Source of the DNA: Streptomyces naganishii JCM 4654 | Lineage (GTDB): Bacteria > Actinomycetota > Actinomycetes > Streptomycetales > Streptomycetaceae | NCBI RefSeq assembly: GCF_014650575.1 | Contig: NZ_BMVF01000022.1 | Coordinates: 46,010-110,009 of the forward strand | DNA: 64,000 nt | Direction of reading: 5' to 3' | Part shown: piece after piece, positions 60,175 through 64,000 of the stretch | Position numbering within the stretch: the stretch's first letter is position 1 | Layout of the letters: every line of letters starts with the position of its first letter | Translations under genes and position numbers: made by a program | Notes under the pieces: model-generated | The model's input: the letters and a program-made list of their open reading frames with translations, nothing else | What the model was told of the DNA's origin: nothing | The model's database searches: none

Positions 60175-60277
60175 TGTGTGCTCCTGAGGAAGTCCGTGGT
60201 CAATGGGGCTGGGGCTGGGGGTACGGCGCGTGCCGGGACCGGGCGCTCCGTGCCGCGGGCACGGAGCGCGGCGGCCG

Positions 60278-61072
60278 TCAGGCGAAGGCGACGTTGTAGA
60301 GACCTGCTCCGATGGCGCCGCCGATCAGCGGGCCGACCACCGGGATCCAGGCGTAGCCCCAGTCCGAGCCGCCCTTGTTGGGCAGGGGCAGGAGGGCGTG
60401 GACGATGCGGGGACCGAGGTCGCGCGCGGGGTTGATGGCGTAGCCCGTCGGACCGCCGAGCGAGAGGCCGATGGAGACGACCACGAGCGCGGTGATCAGA
60501 CCGCCGAGGATGCCGAGGCCGTTGCCCTTGTCGTTGAGGCCCTGGGTGAGGACGGCGAGGATCAGCACCACGGTGCCGATGATCTCGGTGAGGAGGTTCT
60601 GCACCGCGTTGCGGATCTCGGGGCCGGTGGAGAAGACACCGAGGACCGGACCGGCGCCCTGTTCCTGGGCCTCGACCGCCTTGGCGGCGGTGGCCTGGGC
60701 GCCCGGACCGCCGACGATCTCCTTGTCGGTGAGGTGGGCGTGGAACTGGCCGTAGTAGGCGACCCAGACCAGGGCCGCGCCGATCATGGCGCCGAGGAGC
60801 TGCCCGGCGATGTAGGTGGGGACGTTCGTCCAGTCGCTGTTCTTGATGGCGAGGGCGATCGTGACGGCGGGGTTGAGGTGGGCGCCGGAGAGCGGGCCCG
60901 AGATGTAGACGGCCGTCATGACGGCGAAACCCCACCCGAAGGCGATGGCGAGCCAGCCGGCGTTACGGGCCTTGGAGGCCTTGAGCGTGACGGCGGCGCA
61001 CACTCCGCCGCCGAGCAGGATGAGTATGGCGGTACCGATGGTCTCGCCGATGAAGATGTCGGAGCTGGACAC
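60278..61072 (-). CDS. glpF: Glycerol uptake facilitator (aquaglyceroporin)
   Basis: This 264-residue MIP channel has both NPA boxes (GAHLNPAVTIAL and GYAINPARDLGPR) and six membrane helices; the Asp after the second NPA (NPARD) marks the glycerol-permeating subgroup. The GTG start at 61072 has a perfect AAAGGAGT site, and residues upstream of it do not look like the family. It is the first gene of the gyl operon. The operator-like TTCGACAATGCCGAC and a possible promoter lie 130-190 bp upstream. Confidence 0.93.
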   Translation of the reverse strand: MSSSDIFIGETIGTAILILLGGGVCAAVTLKASKARNAGWLAIAFGWGFAVMTAVYISGPLSGAHLNPAVTIALAIKNSDWTNVPTYIAGQLLGAMIGAALVWVAYYGQFHAHLTDKEIVGGPGAQATAAKAVEAQEQGAGPVLGVFSTGPEIRNAVQNLLTEIIGTVVLILAVLTQGLNDKGNGLGILGGLITALVVVSIGLSLGGPTGYAINPARDLGPRIVHALLPLPNKGGSDWGYAWIPVVGPLIGGAIGAGLYNVAFA

Positions 61073-61203
61073 CCGCGACTCCTTTGTCCTTCGTCCAGGG
61101 GTAGCCGTACCCCGGGTCCCTCCGGGGGTCTGGCGCCCTCGGGGGATGAGAGCGATGCCGGCCCTTGGCGTTGCCACACTCTAACGCGAATTGCCGCAAG
61201 GTG

Positions 61204-61218
61204 TTCGACAATGCCGAC
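61204..61218. promoter_or_regulatory. GylR operator in front of glpF
   Basis: TTCGACAATGCCGAC matches the perfect palindrome in front of gylR (TTCGGCAATGCCGAA) at 13 of 15 positions. It lies about 6-20 bp downstream of a possible transcription start, where a repressor would block. Confidence 0.68.
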
Positions 61219-61230
61219 CGATGGACGGGA

Positions 61231-61259
61231 GTCTCACCTTGCCGTCACACGGGCGTCAA
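61231..61259 (-). promoter_or_regulatory. Possible promoter of the gyl operon
   Basis: On the minus strand TTGACG (61259-61254) is followed after 17 bp by TGAGAC (61236-61231). The -35 is good and the -10 weak. The operator-like site at 61204-61218 lies just downstream, which supports the assignment. Confidence 0.35.
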
Positions 61260-61801
61260 GACTTCTGGTGCCGAAACCCCGATCGTTACTGATCGGCCAC
61301 CACGCCGGGCCCCGGCACGGCCACGACCCGTACCCACTCGAACACCCGGGGACACACCCAGGGCCGGGTGAGGGCACGCCGAGGCGACGCCCGGCGGACG
61401 GTGAGGACGCCTCGGGGCGGTGGCGGTGAGGGGCGGTGCGGGTCGGTGACGCTCCGGAGCGGCGCCGGGGGCGCGGGGCCCTGGGGCCGGGAAACGGGGG
61501 ACCGTACGGCGCCGGGGGAGGCGTGCCGTGTCGGGCGGGCCGGGGTGATGTGGGCGCCCGGGGATCCGGGGGCGTGAGGTTCCCGAGGGCCCGGCCCTTG
61601 GTGGCCTGGGGCGCGGGGTGCGGGGCCGGCGCGACGGGCGGGGTGCGGGGTGCCGGGTCCTTCGGGTACGGCCGGGGCCGGGGTGGTCACAGGTCGGGCC
61701 AGGGGCGGGGTGCCCACGGTCTGGGCCGGGGCCGGGGGCGCGCGCACGCCTGGCCGCGGCCCCGTGGGGCGTCGTGTCGTCGTACGGGGCCCGGCGGCGG
61801 G
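61260..61801. other. Intergenic region between gylR and glpF
   Basis: This is a long region without a convincing gene. CCGATC (61279-61284) and GATCGG (61291-61296) flank GTTACT. From about 61430 to 61790 the plus strand is very G-rich (repeated GGGG, GGCCGGGGCCGGGG and GGTGCGGGG), which could form G-quadruplexes or stable structure in a transcript. It follows the gylR stop on the minus strand. Confidence 0.5.
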
Positions 61802-62566
61802 TCAGAAGCGGCCGGCGCCCAGGTCCCGCGAGACCGCGCGGGCGCAGTCGCGTACCGCCGCGATCAGTTCGTGCCGCAGTTCGCCGTCGCGGCACACGCG
61901 TTCCACCGCGCCGGTGATGCCGACCGCGCCGACCGGCATGCGCCGCCGGTCGTGGATGGGCGCGGCGATGGAGGCCACGCCCTCCCAGGTCTCCTCCACG
62001 TCGGCGGCGTAGCCCCGCGCGCGGGAGAGGTCGAGGATGCGCTCGAAGCCGTCCATGTCGCACACGGTCCGCTCGGTGAACGCCTTGCGGTCGGCCTCGA
62101 TCGCCTCGCTGTGCGCCACCGGGTCGTAGGCCGAGAGCACTTTGCCGAGCGCCGTGGAGTGCAGCGGCTGCATCGCCCCGATCTCCAGCACCTGCCGGCT
62201 GTCGTCGGGGCGGAAGACGTGGTGCACGATCAGCACGCCGTGCTGGTGCAGCACGCCCAGGTAGACGCTCTCGCCGCTGGAGCGCGCCAGGTCGTCGGTC
62301 CACACCAGCGCCCGCGCGCGCAGTTCGTGGACGTCGAGGTACGTCGTGCCCAGGCGTAGCAGCTCCGCGCCGAGCTGGTAGCGCCCGGAGGCGTCGTCCT
62401 GTTCGACGAAGCCCTCCTGCTGGAGGGTGCGCAGTATGCCGTGGGCGGTGCCCTTGGCGAGGCCCAGTGACGAGGCGATGTCCGACAGGCCCAGTCGCCG
62501 CTCGCCGCCTGCCAGCAACCGCAGCATCGCGGCCGCCCGTTCGAGCGACTGGATGTTCCGTGCCAT
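61802..62566 (-). CDS. gylR: IclR-family regulator of glycerol genes
   Basis: This 254-residue repressor has an IclR helix-turn-helix (about 5-60, IQSLERAAAMLRLLAGGERRLGLSDIASSLGLAKGTAHGILRTLQQEGFVEQD) and an effector domain (VLIVHHVFRPDDSRQVLEIGAMQPLHSTALGKVLSAY; PVGAVGITGAVERVCRDGE). In S. coelicolor GylR represses the glycerol operon and itself, with glycerol-3-phosphate as inducer. The start at 62566 follows GAGGCAGGAC. A perfect palindrome is 55 bp upstream. Confidence 0.94.
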   Translation of the reverse strand: MARNIQSLERAAAMLRLLAGGERRLGLSDIASSLGLAKGTAHGILRTLQQEGFVEQDDASGRYQLGAELLRLGTTYLDVHELRARALVWTDDLARSSGESVYLGVLHQHGVLIVHHVFRPDDSRQVLEIGAMQPLHSTALGKVLSAYDPVAHSEAIEADRKAFTERTVCDMDGFERILDLSRARGYAADVEETWEGVASIAAPIHDRRRMPVGAVGITGAVERVCRDGELRHELIAAVRDCARAVSRDLGAGRF

Positions 62567-62621
62567 CGCCGTCCTGCCTCCGTCCCCTTGGGCCGTCGGC
62601 GGACGACCCGGTCTGCCGCCG

Positions 62622-62636
62622 TTCGGCAATGCCGAA
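62622..62636. promoter_or_regulatory. GylR autoregulatory operator
   Basis: TTCGGCAATGCCGAA is a perfect 15-bp palindrome (TTCGGCA-A-TGCCGAA). It starts right at the -10 element of the putative gylR promoter, so a bound repressor would block it. A near copy precedes glpF. Confidence 0.78.
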
Positions 62637-62666
62637 CACTACCGGTCGATGCCGACTCCCCGCCAA
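62636..62666 (-). promoter_or_regulatory. Putative gylR promoter
   Basis: On the minus strand TTGGCG (62666-62661) and TAGTGT (62641-62636) are separated by 19 bp. The -10 fits TAnnnT and abuts the palindrome at 62622-62636. The spacing is slightly long. Confidence 0.4.
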
Positions 62667-62766
62667 TGTTCGGTCGACACCTGTTACGTGACCCGCCGCC
62701 GCGGACTGGAACGGGCGCCATCTTCGTCCGCGTGGTGGACGCCCTGACCATCCGGGGCCGGTCCCG

Positions 62767-62863
62767 GCTACCCTTGCGGCGTGCGCCCTCCTTGGGAAGC
62801 TCCCCGGGGCATTCCCGGGAGGACGCAAAGCCGACAGCCGTCGCACCTCAAGGGAGCCCCTTC
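62767..62863 (+). promoter_or_regulatory. Structured leader in front of metH
   Basis: The 97 nt before metH contain a hairpin (CTCCCCGGG / CCCGGGAG, 62801-62821) followed directly by GGACGCAAAGCC and GACAGCC. The GGACGCAAAGCC string is like the 3' core of c-di-GMP-I (GEMM) riboswitches. The 5' core (GGCAAACC) is not clearly present, so this may be another cis-regulatory RNA or chance. It is not like a cobalamin or SAM riboswitch I can recognise. Confidence 0.35.
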
Positions 62864-64000
62864 ATGGCCTCGTTGCCGCCGACCCCTGCCACCGACAGCC
62901 GGACCCGCGTGTCCGCCCTCCGCGAGGCCCTCGCCACCCGGGTGGTGGTAGCCGACGGGGCGATGGGCACGATGCTCCAGGCCCAGGACCCCACCCTCGA
63001 GGACTTCCAGAACCTCGAGGGCTGCAACGAGATCCTGAACCTCACCCGGCCCGACATCGTCCGTTCGGTCCACGACGCCTACTTCGCCGTCGGCGTGGAC
63101 TGCGTGGAGACCAACACGTTCGGCGCGAACCACACCGCGGCCTCCGAGTACGAGATCTCCGACCGCGTGCACGAGCTGTCCGAGGCCGGCGCCCGCATCG
63201 CCCGCGAGGCCGCCGACGAGTACGCCGCCCGCGACGGCCGCACCCGCTGGGTGCTCGGCTCGATCGGCCCCGGCACCAAGCTGCCCACCCTCGGCCACGT
63301 CGGCTACACCGCCATCCGCGACGGCTACCAGGCCAACGCCGAGGGCCTGCTCGCCGGCGGCGCGGACGCGCTGATCGTGGAGACCACCCAGGACCTGCTC
63401 CAGACCAAGGCCTCCGTGCTCGGCGCCCGGCGCGCCATGGAGGCCACCGGCACGGACGTGCCCCTGCTGGTGTCGATGGCCTTCGAGACCACCGGCACCA
63501 TGCTGCTCGGCTCCGAGATCGGCGCCGCGCTCACCGCGCTCGAACCGCTCGGCATCGACCTGATCGGCCTCAACTGCTCGACCGGCCCCGCCGAGATGAG
63601 CGAGCACCTGCGATACCTCACCCGCCACTCCCGCATCCCGCTGCTGTGCATGCCCAACGCGGGCCTGCCGGTCCTCACCAAGGACGGCGCGCACTTCCCG
63701 CTCGACCCCGAGGGCCTGGCCGACGCCCAGGAGAACTTCGTACGCGACTACGGGCTGTCGCTGGTGGGCGGGTGCTGCGGTACGACGCCCGAGCATCTGC
63801 GCCAGCTCGTCGAGCGGGTCCGGGAGGCGACCCCGGCGGAACGCGAACCGCGCCCGGAGCCGGGTGCCGCCTCGCTGTACCAGACGGTGGCGTTCCGGCA
63901 GGACACCGCCTACCTCGCCATCGGGGAGCGGACCAACGCCAACGGGTCGAAGAAGTTCCGCGAGGCCATGCTGCAGGGCCGCTGGGACGACTGTGTGGAG
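62864..64000 (+). CDS. metH: Cobalamin-dependent methionine synthase, N-terminal part (continues past the window)
   Basis: The first 379 residues of MetH, which methylates homocysteine from methyltetrahydrofolate through cobalamin. The homocysteine-binding barrel is visible: ATRVVVADGAMGTMLQAQDPTLEDFQNLEGCNEILNLTRPD, the GCCGTTPEHL zinc Cys pair at its end and an earlier Cys in LIGLNCSTGPAEM. At the window end GERTNANGSKKFREAMLQ starts the pterin-binding (folate) domain. The B12 and activation domains lie beyond the window. The ATG follows AAGGGAG. The leader is structured. Confidence 0.96.
   Translation, partial: MASLPPTPATDSRTRVSALREALATRVVVADGAMGTMLQAQDPTLEDFQNLEGCNEILNLTRPDIVRSVHDAYFAVGVDCVETNTFGANHTAASEYEISDRVHELSEAGARIAREAADEYAARDGRTRWVLGSIGPGTKLPTLGHVGYTAIRDGYQANAEGLLAGGADALIVETTQDLLQTKASVLGARRAMEATGTDVPLLVSMAFETTGTMLLGSEIGAALTALEPLGIDLIGLNCSTGPAEMSEHLRYLTRHSRIPLLCMPNAGLPVLTKDGAHFPLDPEGLADAQENFVRDYGLSLVGGCCGTTPEHLRQLVERVREATPAEREPRPEPGAASLYQTVAFRQDTAYLAIGERTNANGSKKFREAMLQGRWDDCVE

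Noticed and set aside
56980..60435. Long open frame (over 1,100 codons) on the plus strand across glpD and glpK
   Set aside because: It is a mirror frame of two certain minus-strand genes, with low-complexity sequence and no recognisable family.
62767..62863. Cobalamin riboswitch before metH
   Set aside because: The B12-box and the usual roughly 200-nt structure are not visible, and only about 100 nt are available after the previous region.

Overview
The window is a 64 kb piece of a Streptomyces chromosome. It is very GC-rich, with GC-biased third codon positions, short intergenic gaps, many TetR-type regulators, and typical actinobacterial genes: chaplins, a mycothiol ligase, an F420-type oxidoreductase, DUF3090, DUF1876 and a PAC2 protein. 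From memory, the order metH - gylR/glpFKD - PAC2 - mshC - ... - chpC/chpH - M20 peptidase - gluconate genes matches the conserved core-arm region around SCO1657-SCO1681 of S. coelicolor. No phage, IS element, CRISPR array or integrase was seen.

Layout. 1-6.1 kb: the end of a TetR gene, a molybdopterin oxidoreductase, a secreted protein paired with a class F sortase, and an MsiK-like ABC ATPase. 6.2-15.2 kb: aldehyde and alcohol dehydrogenases, a DMT transporter, an ArsR-like regulator, two TetR regulators with visible operators next to an acyl-CoA dehydrogenase and a MaoC hydratase, and the remains of a BKACE gene. 15.2-21.6 kb: a zinc-ribbon protein, a large secreted penicillin-acylase-family enzyme, an alpha/beta hydrolase and a NamZ-like (DUF1343) enzyme. 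21.7-27.3 kb: an SDR, acyl-CoA ligase, TetR, ACAD11-type dehydrogenase and APH-type kinase, bracketed by two related operator palindromes. This set resembles a 4-hydroxyacid (levulinate-type) catabolic pathway. 27.3-34.2 kb: DUF202/YidH membrane proteins, Nudix, transporters, and a sulfite-oxidase-family molybdoenzyme with its cytochrome b. 34.2-39 kb: a gluconate/idonate cluster with a FadR-type regulator. 39-43 kb: YchJ, DUF1876, a phosphoribosyltransferase-hydrolase fusion, tRNA-Leu(GAG) and an M20 peptidase. 43-44.4 kb: a short chaplin with a recognisable sigma-BldN promoter, and a long LAHTG-anchored chaplin with a collagen-like spacer. 44.4-52 kb: small conserved proteins, a RecD2-like protein that has lost its ATPase motifs, AKR, LLM oxidoreductase, ferritin-like and CorA. 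52-56.8 kb: a conserved actinobacterial set (phosphatase, DUF3090, atypical kinase, mshC, PAC2). 57-64 kb: the glycerol regulon (gylR-glpF-glpK-glpD) and the start of metH.

The main themes are local regulators next to their own operators (at least five cases can be read from the DNA), cell-surface and developmental proteins, and carbon catabolism. A second theme is repeats: short GC-rich tandem arrays sit at the 3' ends of several genes, and a roughly 42 bp dispersed Streptomyces repeat is inserted in frame in two coding regions. The most interesting candidates are the split ACAD11/Lva-like operon pair, the DUF3090-kinase-phosphatase set, the pseudo-helicase, and the sortase with an apparently non-canonical LARTA substrate.
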